Below, one piece after another: positions 15,135 to 22,507 of a stretch of DNA of 64,000 bases. The stretch covers positions 124,001-188,000 of the forward strand of contig DAOTXW010000041.1 in the NCBI GenBank assembly GCA_034435035.1, given 5' to 3'. Each line of letters starts with the position of its first letter. Position 1 is the stretch's first letter. The notes beneath the pieces are model-generated. The model was not told the DNA's origin and made no database searches. It saw nothing but the letters and a program-made list of their open reading frames with translations. The translations under genes and the position numbers were made by a program. Source of the DNA: JAHEME01 sp034435035 (GTDB lineage Bacteria > Chloroflexota > Anaerolineae > Aggregatilineales > UBA3940).

Positions 15135-18037
15135 TCTGGCTCCTGCGGGTGACGCAGAGCGATCAGGCCATGAATCAGGCTGCCGACAAGGATCATCGCG
15201 GCGGCGGCCAGTCCGCCTGCAGCCTGCAAGTTCCACAGGGTTATCAGGGCCGGGGCGGGCTGCTGGCCTGCCAGCGACTGGTATGCCACTGCATCGTTGA
15301 TTCCGCTCAACACGGCGGTCAGCTGGCCGCTCTGGCGGTAGGGGAAGGCCATCGGCGCTGATCCGGCGCTGGTCGCTGCGATGAGCGGGGCATCCGTTGC
15401 GGCCCCGGCTTGCTCGATCCATACCCGCAGGTAGTCACTGCGCGCGGTGAGGATCACGATCAGATCCGGTTCAAGGTCAGCCAGACGCGCTGCTGTCACG
15501 CCGCTGGGCTGGCCGAGATAATCCAGCGCCAGCGGCGACGGGACGCCGGGCAGCGCGCCAATGGTCAGACCGCTGATACCGCGGCTTTCGCCAGCCACGT
15601 AGCCAACGGCGATCCAGCGCCCGGCGAGCGGGCTGTCAGCTCCCAGGCTCACCAGCGCCTGCCGGGCCATGGCAGGACCTGTTGGGCGGGTGCTGATGGC
15701 GTAGACGGCTGCTGCCTCGCGGGATTCCAGATGATGCAGCAGCGCCACAGCCAGCGGCTGCATCTCGGCCGCAGAATCGGGTTCGTATTCGAAGGCCAGC
15801 ACCGCGACGGGCGAGTCAGGCAGGCTCTGAACGAGATCGTACGCGGCGGCTACCTCGGCCCCTGCATGCGCTGCCGGCAGGAAAGTCGCTCCCAGCGTCA
15901 GGGCAGCAACCAGGGTTGCCAGCAGAATCAGGGTGATCAGCCACCGCTCCAGCGGCATGGCAGCTCGGCGCCCTACGCTGGCTGGCGTGCCCTGCGCTTC
16001 GCGGGCCAGCATCGCACGCAGCAGTTCAACCCGGCGCATCTGTTCATCGCTGACGATCACCTGGTCGATGATCTGCCCGGCCTGCAGAGAAGCGCCATCA
16101 AACAGCAGTTCAGGACGGATCACGCCGGCCACATTCTTGAGAGCGCCCACCGTCTCGGTGACAGGCTCATCAGATCGCTGGCTCGTGATGGCCTCAAAAC
16201 GAAGGTCCGCCATTCCAGGGAGCATATCACCGGGCAGTGCAGGTGCGACGCCTGCCTGCGTCTCTCTGGCGGAAGACTCCTGAAGCCAGGCAGGCAGCTC
16301 AGCCGCTAGGAGTTCTGCTTCCTCATCTCCGGTTCTGGCCTGAGGAATCAGTAGATCCTCAGATAGCCCGAGGAGGTCCTCGCCGCCCGATGGCAGAGGT
16401 GCTGCCAGGTCAATCATGCCGGCTGGCCTCTCCTCGTCCAGATTCAGAGAGGCCATCCAATCAGGCACTTCATCAGCTGCTGCTGGGGCAGGCAGCCGAT
16501 CGGCGGGTTCCGGCGCCGGTTCGGTGTGCAAAGGAGCAGAAGGCGGCGGCTCGGGCGCAGGCGCCTCAATGCCGCTCAACCAGTCGATTACTTCGACCTC
16601 GCCTGCAACGGGAGGCGGGGCAGGGGTGGGCGCCGCTGGCTCAGCCTCACGCAGCCAGTCAGGGACAGCGGCTTCTTCGCCTTCAGCAGCGGGCGGCGGG
16701 GCGGGAGACGGCTCCGGCGCGGCGATGCCAGCCAGCCAGTCAGGGATGGCGGCCTCTTCGCCTTCAGCGGCGGGAGACGGCTCCGGCGCGGCGATGCCAG
16801 CCAGCCAGTCAGGGATGGCGGCTTCTTCGCCTTCAGCGGCGGGAGACGGCTCCGGCGCGGCGATGCCGGCCAGCCAGTCAGGGACGGCGGCTTCTTCGCC
16901 TTCAGCGGCGGGCGGCGGGGCGGCGGAGACAACCTCCGCTGGCTCAACCGGCGGGGGTGGTTGCTCAACCGGTTCGCCTAACCACTCCGGCAAGCCCACC
17001 GGCTCAGCGATTGCTCCCTGGCCAGCTAAAGGCTGCTCCTGAGGGCTGCGCAGCCAGTCGGGTGTCTCCGAAGCTGATTCCCAGGGTTCAGCCGCTTCAA
17101 CCAGAGGCCGGTCAGGTTCAGTAGCCTGGCTCAGCCAGTCTGGCATACCCGCGGTGGGCATAAGCGGAACAGCAGGTTCTATATCAGCGTGTGAGGCCGG
17201 TTCAGCCGGTGGCTCTGCCGCCGGCCGCAGCCATTCGGGCGCCTCACCGGGGAGATAATCGCTGACAGGCGGCACTGGTTGGCCAGGCTCTCCTGCTTCC
17301 AGTGCGCCGGAAGGGGTGCCTGACGCTGGCTCGCCGATATCGGAAGCTAACCAGTCGGGCATCTCGCCGGTCAGGGGCTCAGGCAAACCTCCGGCGGCCG
17401 GCTCCGGGGCGGATGGTGGCTCCAGATCCGACAGCCAGTCTGGCATCTCTGCCGTGAGAGGCGCACTGGCGGACGCCGCCGGCTCCGGCTCGCGCAGCCA
17501 GTCGGGAAGATCAACCGAATCAAGCGGGAGAGGAGCGGGCATGTCCAGATCGGCGGGTTCTTGTTCGGCCAGCCAGGCCGGGATCTCAATCTTGCCAGCT
17601 GACTCCAGAGACTCAGAGGTGCCACGCAGCCACTCAGGCACATCAGCTGGCGCCCCCTCCTCACTTGCTTCCGGCCGGGAGGGTGCTCCGCCAACGATGA
17701 AGTCAGGCTCCATATGAGCGAAGGGATCGCCGCTGTCGATCCGCTGCTTGCCAGCGCTGGGCCCGATGATGGTCGCTTCATCATCCAACTCTGCCCGCAG
17801 CATATCAAGCGGATCGGGCTCATACGGGCGCGGCGGGGACGGCGCTGGACGCTCCACCGCAGAGGGAGGGGGCGAGGGCACAGCCGGTTGGGGTGACGGC
17901 GCGGAGAGACCCAGTTCCTCAGCGCTCAAAGGGCGCAGCCGGGCTCCGCAATGTTCACAGACAACCCGATCCGATGGGTTAGGTTGCCCACACATCCCGC
18001 AGCGAACGGTATCTGAATCCCCCGGGGTGCTAGCCAT
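15131..18037 (-). CDS. Zinc-ribbon, P-D-W-L repeat and membrane-anchored protein
   Basis: The 968-residue protein has three parts. Residues 13-34 form a zinc ribbon (C-G-M-C-G-Q-P-N then C-E-H-C-G-A-R-L). Residues about 50-640 are Pro/Glu/Ala-rich and acidic, with about 16 copies of a short motif of the type V/I/M-P-D/E-W-L spaced roughly 25-40 residues apart. After about residue 690 comes a hydrophobic helix (WLITLILLATLVAALTLGA), a folded extracytoplasmic domain of about 220 residues, and a last helix near the C-terminus. The layout suggests a multivalent cytoplasmic scaffold tied to the membrane. The motif also fills the TPR protein at 25062-28811. Start ATG 18037 has agggat upstream. Function unknown. 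Confidence 0.75.
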   Translation of the reverse strand: MASTPGDSDTVRCGMCGQPNPSDRVVCEHCGARLRPLSAEELGLSAPSPQPAVPSPPPSAVERPAPSPPRPYEPDPLDMLRAELDDEATIIGPSAGKQRIDSGDPFAHMEPDFIVGGAPSRPEASEEGAPADVPEWLRGTSESLESAGKIEIPAWLAEQEPADLDMPAPLPLDSVDLPDWLREPEPAASASAPLTAEMPDWLSDLEPPSAPEPAAGGLPEPLTGEMPDWLASDIGEPASGTPSGALEAGEPGQPVPPVSDYLPGEAPEWLRPAAEPPAEPASHADIEPAVPLMPTAGMPDWLSQATEPDRPLVEAAEPWESASETPDWLRSPQEQPLAGQGAIAEPVGLPEWLGEPVEQPPPPVEPAEVVSAAPPPAAEGEEAAVPDWLAGIAAPEPSPAAEGEEAAIPDWLAGIAAPEPSPAAEGEEAAIPDWLAGIAAPEPSPAPPPAAEGEEAAVPDWLREAEPAAPTPAPPPVAGEVEVIDWLSGIEAPAPEPPPSAPLHTEPAPEPADRLPAPAAADEVPDWMASLNLDEERPAGMIDLAAPLPSGGEDLLGLSEDLLIPQARTGDEEAELLAAELPAWLQESSARETQAGVAPALPGDMLPGMADLRFEAITSQRSDEPVTETVGALKNVAGVIRPELLFDGASLQAGQIIDQVIVSDEQMRRVELLRAMLAREAQGTPASVGRRAAMPLERWLITLILLATLVAALTLGATFLPAAHAGAEVAAAYDLVQSLPDSPVAVLAFEYEPDSAAEMQPLAVALLHHLESREAAAVYAISTRPTGPAMARQALVSLGADSPLAGRWIAVGYVAGESRGISGLTIGALPGVPSPLALDYLGQPSGVTAARLADLEPDLIVILTARSDYLRVWIEQAGAATDAPLIAATSAGSAPMAFPYRQSGQLTAVLSGINDAVAYQSLAGQQPAPALITLWNLQAAGGLAAAAMILVGSLIHGLIALRHPQEPE
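16672..16912 (-). repeat. 69-bp tandem repeat inside the P-D-W-L protein
   Basis: About three near-identical 69-base units encode the 23-residue block A-A-E-G-E-E-A-A-I-P-D-W-L-A-G-I-A-A-P-E-P-S-P. Units differ at only a few bases, such as atgccagcc versus atgccggcc. This marks recent in-frame expansion of the motif array. It is protein-coding and not a CRISPR. Confidence 0.85.
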
Positions 18038-18058
18038 ACAGTTAATCCCTGTCCCCGA

Positions 18059-18694
18059 TCAGTCCCGGTAGGGGCGCTCAGCCCCGATAAGGACTCGTAA
18101 ACCTATAGCCAGAGTGCCCAGTGCAACGCCCAGCAGGATCCCCCTGGCGCCGGCGGCTGCTGGCACACTGATCAGCCAGGTACGCACCTCATTAACCGAT
18201 GTCAGCGCTTGCAGCGGCAGCCAACCGACGAGGGCCACAATCAACGCGGCCAGGAAGATAACCGACCAGAGGGTAGGTCTGGTGCGCAGCATTCGCACGG
18301 CGGCCACAACCAGGAAGAACATCACCAGGCTTCCCAGCGCAGCCTGGGAGGCGACTACCACGCTGGTGAACAGCAGGTTCATCACGCTGCCCTCGCGGTA
18401 CAGGGTGGAGCCGTCCTGGAAAGCGCTTTCCAGCAGCCCCACTGTCAGTGTGACAATAGCAGCCAGGGCTGTCAGCAGGCTGTAAGGCCAGCCAGGAGCC
18501 TGGGTATCGATCCGGCGCGCATGAACGATCAGCAGATTCAGCAATCCAAGCAGCACCGCCAGCGCTCCCAGGATAATAGCCCAGTCCGTGAAGATCAGGC
18601 GCAGGGCTACCAGCTGGCCGCCGGTGAAAAAATACCCCAGCAGTGTGACAAGGCCCACGCCGATGGCGATTGCAGCAGGAATGACGTATCTCAT
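18059..18694 (-). CDS. Six-helix membrane protein of the MutL-type cluster
   Basis: The 211-residue protein has about six transmembrane helices: AAIAIGVGLVTLLGYFF, AIILGALAVLLGLLNLLIV, LLTALAAIVTLTVGLLES, a stretch ending ALGSLVMFFLVVAAV, VIFLAALIVALVGWL, and GILLGVALGTLAIGLRVL. No catalytic signature is seen. The start ATG has gagg upstream. It lies 21 bases before the zinc-ribbon gene and 11 bases after the DUF6754-like gene, so it is inside the operon. Function unknown. Confidence 0.7.
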   Translation of the reverse strand: MRYVIPAAIAIGVGLVTLLGYFFTGGQLVALRLIFTDWAIILGALAVLLGLLNLLIVHARRIDTQAPGWPYSLLTALAAIVTLTVGLLESAFQDGSTLYREGSVMNLLFTSVVVASQAALGSLVMFFLVVAAVRMLRTRPTLWSVIFLAALIVALVGWLPLQALTSVNEVRTWLISVPAAAGARGILLGVALGTLAIGLRVLIGAERPYRD

Positions 18695-18705
18695 CGAAGA
18701 TAGCC

Positions 18706-19470
18706 TCAGCGAAGCAGACCCAGCGTTTGCAGCACAATCCCGGCGACGATCACCGCGATCACGATCCAGCGCAGCACATCCTGCACCAGTGCGCTGGCGA
18801 TGGTGGGTGGATCCTCCTGCAGATAAGCCCGGGCCACAAAGATCTCTTCGCCAATCAGCGTGTGATCCGCCATCGCATAGGCAGTTGCCTGCGCTTCCAG
18901 TCGATCGCTGCCGGCTACCTGTGGGATCCCCCGGCGTATACCGGCTTCGATGGGGATCGCCACCTCAGGACCAAAGGCGCCAGTGATGACACTGGCGCGC
19001 ACTTCGTCATCGACGATGATGCTGCTGCTGCCTGCTGCCAGGCTGATAGGATCGAGCGCAACCAACCGGGCTGCTGTACTTTCGTGCTTATCGAGCGTGC
19101 CGCGGTTGCGGTAGGCCCGGCGGATGGTGTCGGCCATCACTGGCAGCGTGGTCGCATCCGATGAGGTAGCAACCGGTGAGCGATCGCTGATCGCTGAGGC
19201 TTCAGCCACAATATCGAGCATTGCCAGGCCGGCCAGCGTAGCCCCGGCATCTTCCCCAATGATGCTGTTAGGGCCCAGCAGCACATGGACGCGCCCGCCG
19301 CTTTCCACCGCCTGCCCAACCTGGCTGAGCAGTGCATCATACCCCTTAAGAGGGCGCAGGTCCGGCTTGAGTCCCTGCCGCACCAGGAAATAGAATCCAG
19401 CCAGCAACAGCCCTCCCAGCACGATGAGGGAGAGGCCCAGCAGATCGGCAACGGCCCCTAGCATCGGCAT
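18706..19470 (-). CDS. DUF6754-like membrane protein
   Basis: The 254-residue protein has an N-terminal membrane helix (LGLSLIVLGGLLLAGFYFLV), a soluble domain of about 200 residues and a C-terminal helix (WIVIAVIVAGIVLQTLGLL). The soluble part carries G-G-R-V-H-V-L-L-G-P-N-S-I-I-G-E-D and AYAMADHTLIGEEIFVARA. The layout fits the DUF6754 type of uncharacterised bitopic proteins; that family name is from memory. It lies 13 bases after the small first gene of the operon. Catalysis cannot be inferred. Confidence 0.65.
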   Translation of the reverse strand: MPMLGAVADLLGLSLIVLGGLLLAGFYFLVRQGLKPDLRPLKGYDALLSQVGQAVESGGRVHVLLGPNSIIGEDAGATLAGLAMLDIVAEASAISDRSPVATSSDATTLPVMADTIRRAYRNRGTLDKHESTAARLVALDPISLAAGSSSIIVDDEVRASVITGAFGPEVAIPIEAGIRRGIPQVAGSDRLEAQATAYAMADHTLIGEEIFVARAYLQEDPPTIASALVQDVLRWIVIAVIVAGIVLQTLGLLR

Positions 19471-19483
19471 AATCCACTAGCCT

Positions 19484-19759
19484 CTATAGTACGCCATCCC
19501 ATGGAGTCGCTGCCCGGTCAGCGCTGACGGGTGAGCCTTCCAGCATCTCGGCCAGGGCGGTGACCGCGGCGGGATCGCCAATCAGGCTGAACACAGGCTG
19601 CGTGATCCACAGCAGCTGCGCGAAGATAGGCGACAGCGGTGTCAAAGCCCTGCGGAGAGCGCGAATGATCTCGCCAAAGCCTGCTTCATCAGCACAGCTT
19701 TGCCAGAGGTTAACCCGCCTCAGCCAGCGAGCCTGCCAGTCAGCCCGTGCCACGCTCAT
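19484..19759 (-). CDS. Small hypothetical protein, first gene of the MutL-type operon
   Basis: I do not recognise this 91-residue protein. It begins MSVARADWQ and contains a predicted amphipathic helix, WQARWLRRVNLWQSC, followed by a mildly hydrophobic centre (SPIFAQLLWITQPVFSLIG). ATG 19759 is favoured because a -10 box TATACT ends only six bases before it, which implies a leaderless message. An in-frame GTG at 19789 would overlap that promoter. The gene sits 13 bases ahead of the DUF6754-like gene, and the rest of the operon follows. Confidence 0.55.
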   Translation of the reverse strand: MSVARADWQARWLRRVNLWQSCADEAGFGEIIRALRRALTPLSPIFAQLLWITQPVFSLIGDPAAVTALAEMLEGSPVSADRAATPWDGVL

Positions 19760-19765
19760 AGCCTC

Positions 19766-19795
19766 AGTATAGAGCAAGATGTCGATCACGGGCAA
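19766..19795 (-). promoter_or_regulatory. Promoter of the MutL-type operon, possibly leaderless
   Basis: On the minus strand -35 TTGCCC (19790-19795) and -10 TATACT (19766-19771) are 18 bases apart. The ATG at 19759 begins only 6 bases after the -10, where transcription should start. Confidence 0.5.
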
Positions 19796-19814
19796 ATCAC
19801 ATTCTTGGCGGCGC

Positions 19815-19824
19815 GGGTATAATC
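19815..19824 (+). promoter_or_regulatory. Extended -10 promoter GGGTATAATC for the HAD gene
   Basis: TATAAT (19818-19823) with GGG before it lies 39 bases upstream of the HAD phosphatase ATG; no clear -35. It lies back to back with the promoter of the leftward operon. Confidence 0.6.
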
Positions 19825-19862
19825 TCAGCCGTGATCGTCGCGGCTGAGCGGGAGCTTCCACT

Positions 19863-20597
19863 ATGCTGCCACGCCATCTGGTTCTGTTCGATATTGACGG
19901 CACGCTGCTGCTGCCGGATGGCGCAGGCCGGGCGGCGCTGAAGGCAGCGCTGCTGCAGGTCTACGGCACAGCCGGGGCAGCCGATACGTTCGCACTTGGT
20001 GGCAGTCTGGATCGGCGGACGGTCAGGACTTTGATGACAGAAGCCGGGGTCGCCGATGCGGTGATCTGGGCGCGCTTTGCGGAGCTGGAGCGCGTGATGG
20101 CGGCTGATCTGCGCAAGCGCATCGCAGCGGGGATGCACCAGGTGCGCCCCTGTCCCGGCGCACAGGCGCTGCTTGATGAGCTTTCCCGTCGGCAGGACGT
20201 GCTGCTGGGGCTGATCACCGGCAATTTCCGGTCTACTGCCGAAGTCAAGCTGGAGGCCGCCGGCTTTGATCCGGCGCGTTTCCGTGTGGGCGCCTTTGGG
20301 GATGAGGCAGAAGAGCGCAGCGATCTCCCCCCGCTGGCGGTTGCCCGCGCCTATGCCGCAACAGGGGTCGCCTTCACCGGGCAGCAGGTGACGATCATCG
20401 GCGATACGGTTTCGGACATCCTGTGCGGCCGCACCGTGGGTGCCCGCAGTATCGCCGTCATGACGGGCTGGGCCCGGCCTGAGGAACTGGTGGCTGCACA
20501 GCCGGACTACCTGTTTGCCGACCTGACCGACCTGCAAGGCGTCCTGGAGGCCATTCTGGCTCGCCCCGCATCACCGGATTGGCCCGCTAACGTATGA
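19863..20597 (+). CDS. HAD-superfamily phosphatase (phosphoglycolate-phosphatase-like)
   Basis: The 244-residue protein has the HAD motif I nucleophile LVLFDIDGTLLLPDG at the N-terminus, motif II L-I-T-G-N (residues about 117-121) and motif IV VTIIGDTVSDILCG. The helical cap between motifs I and II matches the Gph-like class C1 phosphatases acting on small phosphorylated metabolites. gggag lies before the ATG. It diverges from the leftward operon and overlaps the next convergent gene by 11 bases at its 3' end. The exact substrate is unknown. Confidence 0.87.
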   Translation: MLPRHLVLFDIDGTLLLPDGAGRAALKAALLQVYGTAGAADTFALGGSLDRRTVRTLMTEAGVADAVIWARFAELERVMAADLRKRIAAGMHQVRPCPGAQALLDELSRRQDVLLGLITGNFRSTAEVKLEAAGFDPARFRVGAFGDEAEERSDLPPLAVARAYAATGVAFTGQQVTIIGDTVSDILCGRTVGARSIAVMTGWARPEELVAAQPDYLFADLTDLQGVLEAILARPASPDWPANV

Positions 20598-22506
20598 TCC
20601 GCGCTATCGCAACTTGATCAGCCGTACTGCCAGTACGGGCGGCGGGCAGCCGCTCACCGGTGGCCGGCTGCCACACGCCGACGGTGATGGTGAAGCTGCC
20701 GTGTTCCGGCAGCTGCAAATAGCGGATATCCTCCACCACCGTACCGGGCTGCCAGACATTCAGCGGATAAAGCCCGGCGAGCGGATCGCCGTCCCCCTGG
20801 GCCACCAGGGTTCCTGAGGAATCGACGACGTGAACGAAAACCGTGGGTGCTCCGTCGAGCGGCGCGGTGCTTTCCCAGATCAGCACAACCTCGACCGTAC
20901 TGCCCGCAGGCAGCACACGTGCCTGGCGTAGAGCCAGCGCCTCGCCAAAGCGGGCGTGCAGCGCTCCGGGCGATGACTCCAGCACCCGGCCAGCCCGGCG
21001 CAGCCGCACGGACGGGAGGGCGCTGTAATCCGCGACCAGCACAGTCTGGCCGGAAGCCAGCAGCGGCTCCAGCATCCCGGCGTCTGCCAGTGGGCCGTAG
21101 GTCGTGCGCTCGTAAGCGACCGGCGCCAGGATGCTGCCCACCGTCAGCGCCACGTCATTGCGTGGCATGCCGGTGTGGCTGCCCACGATGTCGCCGGCGG
21201 AAACCTGCGCCGGCAGCAGGATCGCGCCGCCCGAGAAGTAGGGATACAGGCTCCGGGGTGGAGCGACGCGGTCGGGCAGATTGACCAGCAGCAGCCCTCC
21301 ATCTTCGGCGTGGGCCACAGCGTCTTGGATCGCTGCGCCGCCTCGCAGATGCCAGCCCACGCCCTGAGCCGCGAACCCGGCTCCCGGCAGCGCGGTCAGC
21401 AGGCTCAGCCCGGCGCAGAGCGGAAGCCAGTGCGGATGGCTGTCGGCTGCCCGCCCAACAGTCAGCCCCCAGGCTGCTGCTGCGCCGGCTCCTGCGAAGT
21501 AGAGAAACCGCGGTGCATCTGCCAGCCAGTCAGGCCGCATGGTGGCGGCCACCGGCCCGATCCCGATGCTGAACCAGCCGGCACAGAACAACAGCGGCGC
21601 CGGGTCTTTCCTCCATACCCACCCCAGGACAGCCAGAACAGTGGCGGCAGCGCCCCATACCCCAAGCGGGCGCAGCAGCGGCTGGCCGAGGGCGGCCAGT
21701 TCGGCCAGCCAGGCCAGCGGGTAGGAGGCGCCGGTGATCAGCACGGTGAGATTCGAGGCTATCGCGGCAGGGCTCAAATCCAGGGTGGAGACCCCCTGCT
21801 GGCGCAGGGTAAGCCATAGCGCCAGCGCACCGACTCCGATGCCGGTGTGGGCCAGCGGCCACCAGCAGAGCCGTCCTCCTGCAGCTCGTCTGACCGCGAT
21901 CGCCTCAGCCAGGATCACCAGCAGGCTGGTCAGGAGGCCATTTTCATGAGCAAAAGCTGCCAGTAACGTTGCTGAGAGGCTGAGCGCCAGCCAGATCATC
22001 CGCGGTGAGCGCCGGAAACGGAGATAAGCTGTGACCGCGCCGGCGGTCAGCAGGAGCGACAGCGGGTAGAATAAGCCGCTGACCCACGGAACTGCCTGGT
22101 AAGCGAAGGGATAGGCTGCAAACAGCGCTGCTGCCAGCACTCCTCCCGCGCGACGGCGAGAAGGGTCGAGGCGATCAGCCAGATCGCCGACCACCACCGA
22201 TGCAGCGGTGTGGGCGATCAGGTTGAGCGCCCGCAGCGCGGCCGGAGTCCACGGCAGGCCCATCGTTCGCGCCAGCAGCCACAGGGAAAAGGCCAGCGGT
22301 CGATAATAGCCATAGGGGCTGATCTGCTGCCATAATTCGGCCAGAGAGAGTCCGTGCAGCCAGGGGATCTGCACTAGGTCGTCTGAGTAGAACGGCAGCG
22401 CAAGGCTGCGCCCGTAGAGCAGCGCAGTGATGGTGGCGGCAGCCAGGGTGGTAAGGCCCACCCGATTCCACGCGGCGGCCGGGCTGGCTCCGGGCGACGT
22501 CTCCAT
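20587..22506 (-). CDS. GT-C-like polytopic glycosyltransferase family membrane protein
   Basis: The 639-residue protein starts at ATG 22506, one base after the stop of the DUF2723 gene. It has about 10-12 membrane helices over residues 1-420. Early on comes the acidic loop FYSDDLVQIPWLHG, placed like the catalytic D-D or D-E loop of GT-C transferases that use polyprenyl-phosphate sugars. The C-terminal 200 residues form an extracytoplasmic beta-rich domain (VVLIWESTAPLDGAPTVFVH) that recurs at the end of the neighbouring protein. Cell-envelope glycosylation is inferred from fold and pairing. The donor and acceptor are unknown. Confidence 0.72.
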   Translation of the reverse strand: METSPGASPAAAWNRVGLTTLAAATITALLYGRSLALPFYSDDLVQIPWLHGLSLAELWQQISPYGYYRPLAFSLWLLARTMGLPWTPAALRALNLIAHTAASVVVGDLADRLDPSRRRAGGVLAAALFAAYPFAYQAVPWVSGLFYPLSLLLTAGAVTAYLRFRRSPRMIWLALSLSATLLAAFAHENGLLTSLLVILAEAIAVRRAAGGRLCWWPLAHTGIGVGALALWLTLRQQGVSTLDLSPAAIASNLTVLITGASYPLAWLAELAALGQPLLRPLGVWGAAATVLAVLGWVWRKDPAPLLFCAGWFSIGIGPVAATMRPDWLADAPRFLYFAGAGAAAAWGLTVGRAADSHPHWLPLCAGLSLLTALPGAGFAAQGVGWHLRGGAAIQDAVAHAEDGGLLLVNLPDRVAPPRSLYPYFSGGAILLPAQVSAGDIVGSHTGMPRNDVALTVGSILAPVAYERTTYGPLADAGMLEPLLASGQTVLVADYSALPSVRLRRAGRVLESSPGALHARFGEALALRQARVLPAGSTVEVVLIWESTAPLDGAPTVFVHVVDSSGTLVAQGDGDPLAGLYPLNVWQPGTVVEDIRYLQLPEHGSFTITVGVWQPATGERLPAARTGSTADQVAIARIIR

Positions 22507-22507
22507 A

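Noticed and set aside
16672..16912. CRISPR-like tandem repeat
   Set aside because: Units are directly adjacent with no spacers and are in frame inside a coding gene.
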